DNA of 64,000 nt, taken from assembly GCA_041391425.1 (NCBI GenBank), contig JAWKNZ010000010.1, positions 1 through 64,000 of the forward strand, written 5' to 3'. Origin of the DNA: JAWKNZ01 sp041391425. GTDB taxonomy: Bacteria; Bdellovibrionota_B; Oligoflexia; Oligoflexales; JAWKNZ01. The notes beneath the pieces are model-generated. The model was given only the letters and a program-made list of their open reading frames with translations, did not search any database and was not told the origin of the DNA. The position numbers and the translations under genes are program-made. Of this stretch, positions 43,602-53,639 are shown piece by piece; positions within the stretch are counted from its first letter, which is position 1, and every line of letters begins with the position of its first letter.

Positions 43602-45959
43602 TTAATTTACTAGGCATTCAAATTTTTGCTCTACTATGTTTAAAGTTGAACTTTGTTTAAAGTCATCAAGCATGATTAAAGCGTCTTTTTGGTCATCAAG
43701 ATCAATAGGTGGTTGATCTTTAGGGAAATTAATAAATAAGATATTTCTCATATCTGGAGTGTCATTAACTTCAAGGGAAACATCCATGGGGGACATATAC
43801 CAGAGGATGCCGTCGTAAGATTGACCTGAAATTTCTACTTTTACATTGATCGGTTGTGGCTGCTGTCTATCTTCCGAATTACTTGGCGCATTTGCAAATA
43901 CTTTTTCTACCTTATTTAAAAACTTCTGTTCTTCTGCATTTGATATCGCTTCATTTGAGTCTGTGTGTGAAAATTTTTGCTCGCATTCTTTTGAAAGTAT
44001 CTCAGCTGAGTCTCTATCAATATCGGCAGCTGGAAAAATTCTCATTTTTACTAATTGACTGTTGTAAATTGGTTCGTATAGGAAAATCACATGAACACCA
44101 CCACGAAAAGTTTCTACGGCATGTCCTGTATACGTCGTGCCTGAGATAGCTGACTTAAAGCGAACGATATCAGTTGTCGAAGGTAGTTTTTTAAAGATTG
44201 ATTGATGTCCGACAAGCTTATTTATAAATCCAGAGAAAATACGACTTACTATGTTGCTATTGCTTTCCGCTTTTGCCTTTAATTTCAATAATACATCTTG
44301 AGACAATATTGACTTTAGCACATCGGAGTTAGCGCTCTGAATCAAAAGATTTTTAAATTCTTCGTTATATCCATCTATTTTAGAAACAATATCAGTGATA
44401 ATAATAGGCTCCATCCCAATTTTAGACAGATCAATACTTAAATCAGCATCTGTTCTGAAGTCATTTAAGTCTTCAATAGCTATTTTAATACCATTTATTT
44501 CATCATATGCAGCAGTCCATCCTAAACTCCCAAAAATGCCAAGTAGTACGCCTAGCATAATTTTTTGAGTATAAGCAGCTGTAATCTGACCCTTCAAATA
44601 AAGTCGATTAGGGTCAGTAAATAAACTGAGATTTTTTTGGACTATTAGATTTTTAAAATCATTTATTTTTTTCAATCCTTCGATAGAAATTGATTTTCTC
44701 GTTGTCGAAATAAGTTTGACAGGGTTTAGGGCAATTAAGCCAGCAATAAATAATTCTCTTAGGGAAACATGGACTATGGTTCCCCCTGGAGGAAGAAAAG
44801 CTGCGATAGTACCTCCTATAAATAACCCAATCCAATCTCCCAGCATATAATTTTCAAGTTCATCGATTGTTGTTTTTAATTGTTTGATATTGCATTCACT
44901 AGGGAGACCTAATTTTTGCATTCGTTTAAGACCATTTAGATAGTCAAGCTTTTCAGAAAGTCGGATATATCTTGGACCCCACGTCGCTGCAAAAAGTCCT
45001 AATTCTAGACTAACCCCTACTGCAGGAACTAGGAAAAGAGAGCTTCCACCTGTGGGTAACGCAGTACTTAATGCTCCAGCAAGAGCACCTACAAATGTTG
45101 CAGAAGTTCCTAAAACCCCTAGGGGTAAAACCCAAAAGAGTTCTGATCTATACATTTTGTCATAGTTTGCCTCCTCTTGGGTTTTTATTTTAGAAAACGC
45201 GCAATATCCTATTTTGGCATTTTCCACAGCATTTTTATCTGTTTTGCTCTTTTCTTCGATTAGAGATGCTATGGCAATGGGATTTCTTAGATAGATTTCT
45301 ACTCGTGCTGGATCCTCACATAGGTAGCCTAAGGCTTCACCCAAAGTTTTAGCTAATTCCGAGGAGCTAAGGCCTTGTAAGTTAATCTCTCGGCTAATAC
45401 AAGAATTTTGAGAAATGCCAACATTTTCTGTTTTATAATATGAGTCGAAGAAATAATGTATGTTAGTTTTTGTATCTAAGTATTTATCAATCACGTTTTC
45501 AATTGCCTTATTCGTCAACGATTGATATTTTGATCTAGGATTATAGCGATCAAGATGATTTTGGCAAGCATTTGGAAGTAGTGATAGAAGTTGCTGTTTC
45601 GAAGTTATCGGTTTAGGTAACTTTCCAAATTGAGGATATTTCTCAAAGACAAGCCTGGAATACATTAAATCTACCAAGTGCTGATACATAGCCTGCTTGT
45701 ATTTTTCTATATTTTTCTCATCAGCTTTATCTATACTTTGACCTAAGATCCAACGAACCAAATTTTGCGCTTTTGCGTTGACCTCTGTATCCGCACAAAA
45801 ATTATCTACATTGGGGACTAATTGTGTAGACTTTTTATGAAAATCAATTTTTTCAATTTCGCTATTTGTAACTTCACGGCATGATGCCAGATAGAGAAAA
45901 GGTATAGTTAAGTATAGTATCGGAAGTTTTTTTTTATTGTTTTTGAATTGATGTTTCAC
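43602..45959 (-). CDS. Very large lipoprotein with membrane-hairpin segments
   Basis: 785 residues, not recognised. Lipobox FLYLASCRE. The N-terminal 240 residues are helical and cysteine-containing, and share a pattern with the next gene upstream (LCxD...Yi..PxAxxSL...YCA). Residues 270-330 and 370-420 contain long glycine-rich hydrophobic stretches (LGVLGTSATFVGALAGAL; WIGLFIGGTIAAFLPPGG), and a third follows near 480 (IMLGVLLGIFGSLGW). The C-terminal 200 residues are soluble with beta character. Hydrophobic hairpins in an exported lipoprotein recall pore-forming or membrane-inserting effectors, but no family is known to me. It lies 18 bp behind the 648-residue gene, same operon. Confidence 0.6.
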   Translation of the reverse strand: MKHQFKNNKKKLPILYLTIPFLYLASCREVTNSEIEKIDFHKKSTQLVPNVDNFCADTEVNAKAQNLVRWILGQSIDKADEKNIEKYKQAMYQHLVDLMYSRLVFEKYPQFGKLPKPITSKQQLLSLLPNACQNHLDRYNPRSKYQSLTNKAIENVIDKYLDTKTNIHYFFDSYYKTENVGISQNSCISREINLQGLSSSELAKTLGEALGYLCEDPARVEIYLRNPIAIASLIEEKSKTDKNAVENAKIGYCAFSKIKTQEEANYDKMYRSELFWVLPLGVLGTSATFVGALAGALSTALPTGGSSLFLVPAVGVSLELGLFAATWGPRYIRLSEKLDYLNGLKRMQKLGLPSECNIKQLKTTIDELENYMLGDWIGLFIGGTIAAFLPPGGTIVHVSLRELFIAGLIALNPVKLISTTRKSISIEGLKKINDFKNLIVQKNLSLFTDPNRLYLKGQITAAYTQKIMLGVLLGIFGSLGWTAAYDEINGIKIAIEDLNDFRTDADLSIDLSKIGMEPIIITDIVSKIDGYNEEFKNLLIQSANSDVLKSILSQDVLLKLKAKAESNSNIVSRIFSGFINKLVGHQSIFKKLPSTTDIVRFKSAISGTTYTGHAVETFRGGVHVIFLYEPIYNSQLVKMRIFPAADIDRDSAEILSKECEQKFSHTDSNEAISNAEEQKFLNKVEKVFANAPSNSEDRQQPQPINVKVEISGQSYDGILWYMSPMDVSLEVNDTPDMRNILFINFPKDQPPIDLDDQKDALIMLDDFKQSSTLNIVEQKFECLVN

Positions 45960-45977
45960 AACACTAATCTCCAGATT

Positions 45978-47924
45978 CTACGGCAAAGTTTCTGCACTTC
46001 CTATGCCGTGCGTGTATAGCTCACGCATGAATTCTGGACAAGTGCCATTTTTTGCGAAGGAATCAAAACTATTGAATAATGATTGGAATGAAGGAGATTC
46101 CGCAAATACTAGACGCCCTCTGAGCCCTTCATTTCCCATGAATTTAAACAACTCAGCAATTGTATGTTGATATGCTTTACCTTTATCAAAATAAACATTT
46201 GGTCTAGATTCCATATCTTGTATTAAAAGAATGAATTGGAGTCGATGGGTATTGACTCCGTGACCATACCTTCCTGTAGTTGTAAAAGTTACGTCATGAA
46301 ATGGTTTTCCTTTTCTTAACATTTCCCACCATTCTTCAGATGTGTATGATCTTGCTTCAAGGTCAATCACTTTTCCAAATCCACCCTTCTTTTCAATTCT
46401 ACTGTAAACTGTCTCTAATGCATCACTTACTGACTTTCTCGATGTAAGAATTTCAATTTGAATTTTTAATTCAATTTCAAGTGCATATTGATAAAGCAAT
46501 TTTGAATCAGAAAAGAATTTAACCATTCCTCGCATTGATTTATTATAGGCATCGAATTTGACTTTGAGTTTTGCAAATTCATCATCCGTCATACTTTGTG
46601 TACCTTCGCGCTTTAATTTAGTTGCAGTAAATTTTTTAGGATCGGCTTTTATGAACTTCTTCTCTACAATACTATCGTATGTCTCCTTTCTAGCTTCTAT
46701 TTCGTCTAATACTGCCTTTCCACCATCCAGGTCTGCTAATACAGTTTTGAGTCGTTCAACATATTTTTTATGGGGTTCTCCAGCACGTCGAGCGACATTG
46801 CTAGGATGAGTGCTGTCTTTATAATTTTTTCTTTTAAAAGCAGGTTCATCTTTTGAAATTGGGGCTTTATATATTTTCCCTTTGACTTTTGTCTCGGCTC
46901 TTGTTGTCAGGTTGCTTGGAGGTAATTGAGAGCTATCGAAAGTTTTTCTTGTTATTGATTCAGCGACATCACTTACAAGTCTTTCTTCTTTTTCAGTCGC
47001 TCTAATTATCATATCTACGATAACTTTACTTGGCTTGCCTACTATGTTGAGCGCTGTTGCAGCATTATCATCTGTCGTGGGAATATCATTAGTAGTTGCA
47101 ATAAAGTCATGTTCATGAACTGCCCAAAGTGATGATTCATAGTCTAAGCAGCTCATTGCAGATGCGATTGCGGAGTCAGTTAGAGTATTGTCGATTGACC
47201 AAGTGGAGTTTTTACATGTAGGTTCTTTAATAAGCAGATTTAAAATATTTTGATCTAATTCAGCACTTAATTTTCTATTAATATCATTCGAACAGTTTTT
47301 CTTTTTAACAGAAGCGCAATACTCCGGAGTGAAATGAGAAAAGTTATTATTATGCGCAAGACTCAAAAAAGCCAGCGGGCTTTCGATATACGTATCGATA
47401 GTAGAGTTTGTATCTGAACATAGAGATTGAAGTCTGCTAGTTGCTTTTTTTAAGCCATATTCATATATTGATTTTTTAAGTGATCCTGTTAGGTTTTCAA
47501 CACAAGGAATCTTTTTAGTAAGATCATAAATGATGGGAAGTACTTGATGAACGTTACTGTCATTTGATTTTGAATTAAATTCTTTCAATCCTACCAATAT
47601 GTGCGGGTTGGCACTATTTTTACAGGACTCTGGAATGAATCTATTTATGTTGGTGTTTGCATCTAAGGTATTAGCCATACTTTCTATTGAAGATAGTAAC
47701 GAAAATACAGCTTGTTGGGTTATCGCATTTTTATATTCATTAGATGGTTCTTTGCTAGTAGCATGGATGTCTTTGCAGATATCTTGCTTATTTGAACCTT
47801 CGAGCATTTGGATAGAAATTTCTTTTGTCTTCGAGTCAATCTCTGGTGAGAGTGTCCGACAGGCGTTCATATAAATATATGGTGTTATTGCTAAGATTAG
47901 AGAAAATAACTTGTTTAGATTCAT
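45978..47924 (-). CDS. Large lipoprotein with HDxT-YGH motif
   Basis: 648 residues; signal ends in YIYMNACRT. The N-terminal 230 residues are cysteine-rich and helical and are distantly similar to the N-terminal part of the 785-residue neighbour. A charged region follows (about 290-480). The C-terminal part has PFHDVTFTTTGRYGHGVNTH. A related HDMTHVHYYYGH motif occurs in the divergent lipoprotein at 53.6 kb. Conserved His, Asp and Thr could form a metal or catalytic site. No known family. ATG 47924 is the first start. It is probably transcribed with the downstream gene from a promoter in the 672-bp divergent region. Confidence 0.6.
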   Translation of the reverse strand: MNLNKLFSLILAITPYIYMNACRTLSPEIDSKTKEISIQMLEGSNKQDICKDIHATSKEPSNEYKNAITQQAVFSLLSSIESMANTLDANTNINRFIPESCKNSANPHILVGLKEFNSKSNDSNVHQVLPIIYDLTKKIPCVENLTGSLKKSIYEYGLKKATSRLQSLCSDTNSTIDTYIESPLAFLSLAHNNNFSHFTPEYCASVKKKNCSNDINRKLSAELDQNILNLLIKEPTCKNSTWSIDNTLTDSAIASAMSCLDYESSLWAVHEHDFIATTNDIPTTDDNAATALNIVGKPSKVIVDMIIRATEKEERLVSDVAESITRKTFDSSQLPPSNLTTRAETKVKGKIYKAPISKDEPAFKRKNYKDSTHPSNVARRAGEPHKKYVERLKTVLADLDGGKAVLDEIEARKETYDSIVEKKFIKADPKKFTATKLKREGTQSMTDDEFAKLKVKFDAYNKSMRGMVKFFSDSKLLYQYALEIELKIQIEILTSRKSVSDALETVYSRIEKKGGFGKVIDLEARSYTSEEWWEMLRKGKPFHDVTFTTTGRYGHGVNTHRLQFILLIQDMESRPNVYFDKGKAYQHTIAELFKFMGNEGLRGRLVFAESPSFQSLFNSFDSFAKNGTCPEFMRELYTHGIGSAETLP

Positions 47925-48596
47925 TAGGTATGCATCCTTATGAAATTAATATATTTTTAGTCTTTATATGGAGACTATCGGTTGGTTTGAAAGTTTTTTG
48001 AATTCATCTGAGCAATATTTCTTACTTTTTAAAATGGTAAGAAACTTTGTCGATTGTGAGTTGTATGCAAGAGAGTTATAGGTGCAAAATATAACGTTAT
48101 ATAATGAAGATTTTTAAGAAAAAATTAAATTATAATGTATTAGGGCGTGTTGACGTTTCATTTTCGTAGCGAGAGACAAATACTTGAAGCCCTGACAACG
48201 TTGTGACTCATGGGTTTGGCTGTTTGTCTTAAATGAAACGTCAACACGCCCTAAATAAAGGTAAAAGCCTAGTGTTATGTTTTATGTGATGTTGTACTAA
48301 ATAATTGTATTTTAAAAAAATAATGAATTTGTTTTTGGTTTAAAAAAATCGAGAATAATCGCTAGCTGTGAGCGGGTAATTTTAAGTTATATTGGAAGGG
48401 TTATAGGTTCTGTCAAGTTACTATAATGAAGATCTTGATTTAAATGAATTGCAAATTATAGATGATACGTTAAAATAAGTATATGCGATATAATAAAATA
48501 TACGTTTGTACTTTAATTGTGAATAAAATCATTTTTTATTATTCTTATATTCTTAATTTTCTTACTATTTGAGTGTAAATTTAAAAAAGGACAAAA
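47925..48596. other. Divergent intergenic region with a family B element
   Basis: 672 bp separating the two arms of the lipoprotein block. Apart from the element at 48141-48253 it is very AT-rich and gene-free. It should contain the promoters for both arms. Confidence 0.4.
48141..48253. mobile_element. Family B inverted-repeat element, short variant (113 bp)
   Basis: Ends TAGGGCGTGTTGACGTTTCA and complement, TA on both borders. The interior is a shortened, inverted version of the other copies (TTTTCGTAGCGAGAGACAAA, then ACAACGTTGTGACTCATGGG), so it arose by internal deletion. Confidence 0.9.
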
Positions 48597-49514
48597 ATGG
48601 CTGAATCTAGTCTAATTGCAATTGGTCTATATAAATTTCTAAATATAAGGTTGGTTATTCTTCCATTGCTTTTTTTTTCAATATCTTGTTATGCAGCAAC
48701 ACTTTCTCAATTAGGAAATAAAACGATTGTAGAGCTAACGGAGGTAATTAAATCAATGGGAGTCGTCGAAAGTGCTTCCATTAAACTTGCTTCTGATATG
48801 AAGGTTTCTATTGAAAGGCTAGAGGCTTTGCAAGAACCTCCAAGCTATGTTAGGCAGATATTAGATTCTGAAATTGAATCGAATAAAATGGGAGATTTAA
48901 TCAGTCGTCTTTTCCGTGCTGTCGAAACCTTAGCTCCTCGAGAAAAAGTGGTTTTATGTGGTCAATGTATTACTGGAGAACTTTCTGGTGTGGGTATTAC
49001 CAATATTCCCGTTGTAATTAAAGGGAATCATTCGCTTTCACAGTATGCAATTCAGATGCCGAAAGATAGGTCGGCTATTATCAGAAGCATTAACAATTAT
49101 GCACGCAGTTTAAAAGTATCAGATCTCACCAATCTTAAATCTAGATTTGCGGTTGCAAATCTAGATACTGCAGTTGATTTGCGTAGTTATTATCTTAGCC
49201 TTACCCGTATGAAGTCTGGCTCTGCAGATGATAGAGCCTTTGCAGAACAACTCCTTAAGTTTGGTGAAAAAAAGAATGGAGTGATAACTATCAATAATAC
49301 TGAATTATGGCGTTTGTTAAGTGATCCTTCTGTTTCTATTGAAGACATCAAATTATTTACATTTTTTTTGAAGAAAGTAAATGATACTGGAAGTGCATTT
49401 AATTCTCGAAGACAGCTTTTACAAAAAGAGTTTGAAAGTTTATCTACTTTAGGAGATGAGGCTAAGCAGGCTTTTGAAAACTTGAAGGTAAAAAATTGTT
49501 GGAAAATTTTTTAG
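48597..49514 (+). CDS. Exported helical protein of the lipoprotein block
   Basis: 305 residues with an N-terminal signal (LVILPLLFFSISCYA, possibly a lipobox). The rest is mostly helical with one pair of cysteines in VVLCGQCITGELS. Not recognised. ATG 48597 has a good AAGGA ribosome binding site seven bases upstream. The stop TAG overlaps the GTG start of the 1325-residue gene by one base, so the two are translationally coupled and likely form a complex or pathway. Confidence 0.6.
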   Translation: MAESSLIAIGLYKFLNIRLVILPLLFFSISCYAATLSQLGNKTIVELTEVIKSMGVVESASIKLASDMKVSIERLEALQEPPSYVRQILDSEIESNKMGDLISRLFRAVETLAPREKVVLCGQCITGELSGVGITNIPVVIKGNHSLSQYAIQMPKDRSAIIRSINNYARSLKVSDLTNLKSRFAVANLDTAVDLRSYYLSLTRMKSGSADDRAFAEQLLKFGEKKNGVITINNTELWRLLSDPSVSIEDIKLFTFFLKKVNDTGSAFNSRRQLLQKEFESLSTLGDEAKQAFENLKVKNCWKIF

Positions 49515-52500
49515 TGATCTCAATAAGAGTAAGGATTGTCCTTTGTGTAGGATATATACTTTTAACAAGCTGTAAATCACCAGGAAAGAATGCAGCTGTA
49601 AAAGAGAGTTTAGCTCATATTTTTACTGAAGAAAGAAATATGATAGAGGAAGTCTGGCAGCAAGTTATAGGTTATTATGCAAGTAAATTAAAAGAAAATG
49701 AAAATGTGAAAGCACCAATTTTAGATACGAACTTTCAACTCTATAGATCCTTATTGCCTAAGATTGATCAGGCATACCAAAAAGCACAACAGTTCATAGT
49801 AAAGAAAGACCAAAATATAAATCTTCGAGCTGGTACAGCGATAGGTTATATTGAAAATGTATTGTTGCCTTTTCGCAGGTTGCATATTGCTTTAACAGTA
49901 TCTCAGAAAAATCAGATATTAGATCAGCGTCTTGAATCCTTGATGCTTCATTTTAATAAAGAAGAAATTGGTGTTTTTCGTAATACGATACGTGAAAAAT
50001 CTATAATAGGGAAATTTAAAATTGGGATTGAGATAGATTCTGATGGAATATCCAGATTCGAATACCTGCCTAATTTGTTAAGAGATGCCACTTATCTAGG
50101 TTCTATACCACATTTAGATCTTTATATTAGAGCTCTTAAAATGATGAATATCCACTTAGCTATTCATCCTCTAGAAATAATGACAAAAATAAAAGGTAAA
50201 AAAAGTATTTATCCGCTGCCAAATAGCTGTAAAGGCAATATAGATGGTCTGTTGCCCAATAAGTTGATTTTTGAAGAAAATGGGACAGGATTTTTAGATG
50301 AGATGATTTCACGCAATGGTTTACTCAATGATTCGCCACTCCATCGTGAATATTTGATAGATTTTTTTGACGCAGCCCCAAATCAAGGAGGATTTTCCGG
50401 ATTATTACCATTCGAAAACTATTTTACAGCTCTAGATGCACTTGATAGCTTTAATCAGAAGGACCATAATGGCTATGATGTTTTACCTAACGATTATATG
50501 AATTTCGAGGCTATGTATAAATTGAGTTTTATTAAATCTCTTGCTGTTTTGTCAGATACAGAATCTGGGGTTGCTTCTAGATATGTGAAAGAGAATAAAG
50601 ATGATATCACTACAGTTGTGGCTAAACGCTTAGGAGTTTTTTCTAGTATAACTGAAATAGGGCGTTCTAGTGCAGTTGAGGTCAATGGAGAAAGAATTGA
50701 TATTGATCCTCAGAGTTATACAGATATTTTATTAATGAGAATAGCCGAAACAAAAAGTTGGCATTGGAAAGATTGGTTAAGTCAGAGCCAACTATTAGAG
50801 TTACAAAATAATAGTTTCGTTATGAATAAATTTCCAATTAACGATAGCTCTATTGCCTGGAGAAAATGGGCTACAGGTAGGTTACGGGATGCTTTAGTCG
50901 ATCTGCGTGATAATGCAGATGCTCGAACTCAATATTCTTTTGTTGGACAGTTTTGTTTGATTGACGAAAATCTAATGAGGCTTAAATTTTGTTCTGATAG
51001 CAATGGTACTAGACTAAGAGATTCTCAGTTAATCCAAAAATTAATTGAAATTCTAGGTGATTATGCAATGTCGGCTAGGTTTTTGCCTAGACAGTCAAGC
51101 AATTGGAAGCAGATCGAAGGTATAATTTCATACTTGCAAATTCTTTGGGAAAAATTGGTTGATAGTGGAAGGCTTAAAGATATTCAATTTACAGAATTTG
51201 AATACCTTGAATCAGAATATGATGCTGGGAATAAATGGGCTATATTGAGAATTAGCTATCTTGCAGCAGAATCCATCATAGAGCGATTGCCGTTACATAT
51301 TCGCAGGCCAGTTATTGCCGCTCTTAGCTATTATGAAATTGATAAACCATTTCTTCCTGGGATAGCAGCCAGAGTGTTATCAAAGTCAGAACAAAAATTA
51401 TTTTGGGAAACCATTGTTGACGAAGCAAATATCTATAATGCTGGCTTATTAAAAAGTGAAAAAAAAGCACAACAAAATAGAAGAAGCTATTATCAGCTAT
51501 TGAGAGAAATTGCATTTCAACCAATTTGGAGCAAGAAGCAGTTGACAGATTCTCTTTCGATTTTGGGTGTAACTCTTGATGAGCAAGCTAGGAAAGAAGT
51601 GGCAGAAGCTTTTGCTTCTGAAATTGGACGTAAAGCTCAATTATTATATAAACTTTATGAAAATCGCCATAGCCTGAAAGTACAAGAAGAAATATTTCAA
51701 GAATATTCAAATGATTTTGATCTATCTTCAGAGTTCTCTGCGAAAATTGCGTTTTTGGATGCTGAAAGGGTAATCAAATTACCTCTATACCGCTGGGTTT
51801 TCAGGCAAGCAGCATCTCGTCAAGTAGCGAGGCAGTTACAGGTCTTGGAATCCATATGTTTAACAAACGATCATGATGATTTTCAATACTATAAACTTCA
51901 TTATTATGGGGGATTAGAGGCAAGAAGAAAACTTGCGGAGGGTGGGCAAAGTGCGGCTTTTGCCTTGCAAAGTCAAATCGAAAATATCGTCAAGGCCGAT
52001 AAGTTAGCTGATAAAAATTTTTATTATTCTATTTCATCTGCAGCTCTTTTTGTCGGTTCTTTAGTTGTATCGTCTGCATGCACCATGGCAGCGGGGCCAT
52101 TGTGTCTACCCCTCTGGCAGTTGACAGCCACAGGGCTTGGTGCGGCTTCATTGACACTTGGAGTGGGCGCTGCAAAAATCTCATATGATCGTAAAATTGC
52201 ATTTAATGAAGTTGAGGAGCGCATTAAACCATTCTTGGAAACAGGTCAGACTTCTGTGAGTGAGGTGGATGAGTTGAATGTAGGTTGGGGAATGGTCGCT
52301 TTTGATACGGTTATGCTTTTGCCGATGATGCGTCCAATTTTGAAGACTGTACCCAGCGGAGCTGTTTCTTTGAAATCAATATTAAGGAAGAATGGATCAT
52401 TAAGCCGGCGAAAAATTGCGGAGTTGATGCGTGGTTATGATGTAAATTCGGCAAAGTATATATTGGGAATTGTGGCTAAAAATGAGTTTGATGCGACTGT

Positions 52501-53488
52501 TGATGTCTTGAAGCATGGTAAAATTGAACAATTGACTCAAATTTCTAAAAGGCAGGCTGACGATGCTTTCGTAAAGAAGGTACTTGAAGTTTTGGATAGC
52601 AACCCTGAAAAATTTCATAAAGTAATGTCATTGGCGTCTAATACTAAGTTAGCTAGGTTGAAACGATTAGAAGGTGTATTGACAGAGGGTAAAGCAGTAA
52701 AAGTCATAAGATCGCTAACAGGTGGAAAAGTAGATTACTTGATTGAAAAATCATTACGTAAAATTGTAAAGAGGCGGGATCGATTCACACAGATGTATAA
52801 CAGTTTAAATGAAGTGGTTGATTCAAGATCGTTAGAAATATATATAAAGAAACATTTAGAAGAACTTGGAGATTTATTTACAGTAATGCCTCTTTTATGG
52901 AGAGATCTCCCATACTATATGTTAGTTGAGGGGTCCCCTATGATGAAAATTTCCAATAATTTGTATACCAGAATTTATACCTCATTGACTTTAAAGCGAT
53001 TGGCAATTGCAAGAGAAAATTTGATTTATGAGGCATCAGCGGCACAGTTTGCTAGGGCTTTAGGTTTACCAGCAACCATAGCAATTCAAGATAGTTATGA
53101 AAGTATGATGGCTTTTCGAGTCGCTGTCTTAGCAGAAGCTAATAGGACAGCGGCTAAGGAGACTTCGCTAAGGCTTCTCAAGTCTTTGAGTGAATTTGAA
53201 CAACGGACTGTGTCACTTTTAAAAAGTAAGAATGGATATGAACATATAAGTGTTGATGAGCTGAAAAGGATTTTATTTAACCCAATAGAGAGTGAAATAG
53301 ATGTTGGAAGGAAATTGTGGAACTCTTTGCCTTCAGAAGAAGTTTTGGAAATAAAGGGAAATTTGGAGTTTACTAGTGAAATATTGAATGAATTAAAAAA
53401 TTACAATAGCGTAGGAACATTTCAGTTTTACCTGGATGCGCTACGTTTTCGTTCAATTATATTATCTCCAAAGTCGGTTATTATGTAA
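49514..53488 (+). CDS. Giant lipoprotein (about 1320 residues) with membrane hairpin
   Basis: GTG 49514 (TAGTG overlap with the previous stop) gives a short signal ending YILLTSCKSPG. Residues 30-820 are long, mostly helical and without known motifs. Around 840-900 is a hydrophobic hairpin (AALFVGSLVVSSACTMAAG; LTATGLGAASLTLGVGAA), then a helical region with VAFDTVMLLPMMRPIL. The hairpin followed by charged helices is like the 785-residue protein across the divergent region. No catalytic signature seen. The stop codon lies exactly at the border of a family C element; whether a former C-terminus was cut off cannot be told. Confidence 0.6.
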   Translation: MISIRVRIVLCVGYILLTSCKSPGKNAAVKESLAHIFTEERNMIEEVWQQVIGYYASKLKENENVKAPILDTNFQLYRSLLPKIDQAYQKAQQFIVKKDQNINLRAGTAIGYIENVLLPFRRLHIALTVSQKNQILDQRLESLMLHFNKEEIGVFRNTIREKSIIGKFKIGIEIDSDGISRFEYLPNLLRDATYLGSIPHLDLYIRALKMMNIHLAIHPLEIMTKIKGKKSIYPLPNSCKGNIDGLLPNKLIFEENGTGFLDEMISRNGLLNDSPLHREYLIDFFDAAPNQGGFSGLLPFENYFTALDALDSFNQKDHNGYDVLPNDYMNFEAMYKLSFIKSLAVLSDTESGVASRYVKENKDDITTVVAKRLGVFSSITEIGRSSAVEVNGERIDIDPQSYTDILLMRIAETKSWHWKDWLSQSQLLELQNNSFVMNKFPINDSSIAWRKWATGRLRDALVDLRDNADARTQYSFVGQFCLIDENLMRLKFCSDSNGTRLRDSQLIQKLIEILGDYAMSARFLPRQSSNWKQIEGIISYLQILWEKLVDSGRLKDIQFTEFEYLESEYDAGNKWAILRISYLAAESIIERLPLHIRRPVIAALSYYEIDKPFLPGIAARVLSKSEQKLFWETIVDEANIYNAGLLKSEKKAQQNRRSYYQLLREIAFQPIWSKKQLTDSLSILGVTLDEQARKEVAEAFASEIGRKAQLLYKLYENRHSLKVQEEIFQEYSNDFDLSSEFSAKIAFLDAERVIKLPLYRWVFRQAASRQVARQLQVLESICLTNDHDDFQYYKLHYYGGLEARRKLAEGGQSAAFALQSQIENIVKADKLADKNFYYSISSAALFVGSLVVSSACTMAAGPLCLPLWQLTATGLGAASLTLGVGAAKISYDRKIAFNEVEERIKPFLETGQTSVSEVDELNVGWGMVAFDTVMLLPMMRPILKTVPSGAVSLKSILRKNGSLSRRKIAELMRGYDVNSAKYILGIVAKNEFDATVDVLKHGKIEQLTQISKRQADDAFVKKVLEVLDSNPEKFHKVMSLASNTKLARLKRLEGVLTEGKAVKVIRSLTGGKVDYLIEKSLRKIVKRRDRFTQMYNSLNEVVDSRSLEIYIKKHLEELGDLFTVMPLLWRDLPYYMLVEGSPMMKISNNLYTRIYTSLTLKRLAIARENLIYEASAAQFARALGLPATIAIQDSYESMMAFRVAVLAEANRTAAKETSLRLLKSLSEFEQRTVSLLKSKNGYEHISVDELKRILFNPIESEIDVGRKLWNSLPSEEVLEIKGNLEFTSEILNELKNYNSVGTFQFYLDALRFRSIILSPKSVIM

Positions 53489-53615
53489 TATTAAGGGGAG
53501 CAAAACCTATGATAGCTGCGTTGCTTTCGTCTCTGCGCTGCTCATGTACCCATATGTACACTGTGCTGCTCGTTCCTCTGCGCCTTGCTCTCATAGGTTT
53601 TGCTCCCCTTAATAT
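53487..53615. mobile_element. Family C inverted-repeat element, long copy (129 bp)
   Basis: Ends AATATTAAGGGGAGCAAAAC and complement, arms continuing through CTATGA. The middle carries an extra block compared with the 28966 copy (CTGCTCATGTACCCATATGT, then ACACTGTGCTGCTCG). It provides the tail of the stop codon of the giant lipoprotein gene and lies 25 bp before the next start. Confidence 0.8.
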
Positions 53616-53639
53616 TTGGCAATTGCGAGATTTGATGTT

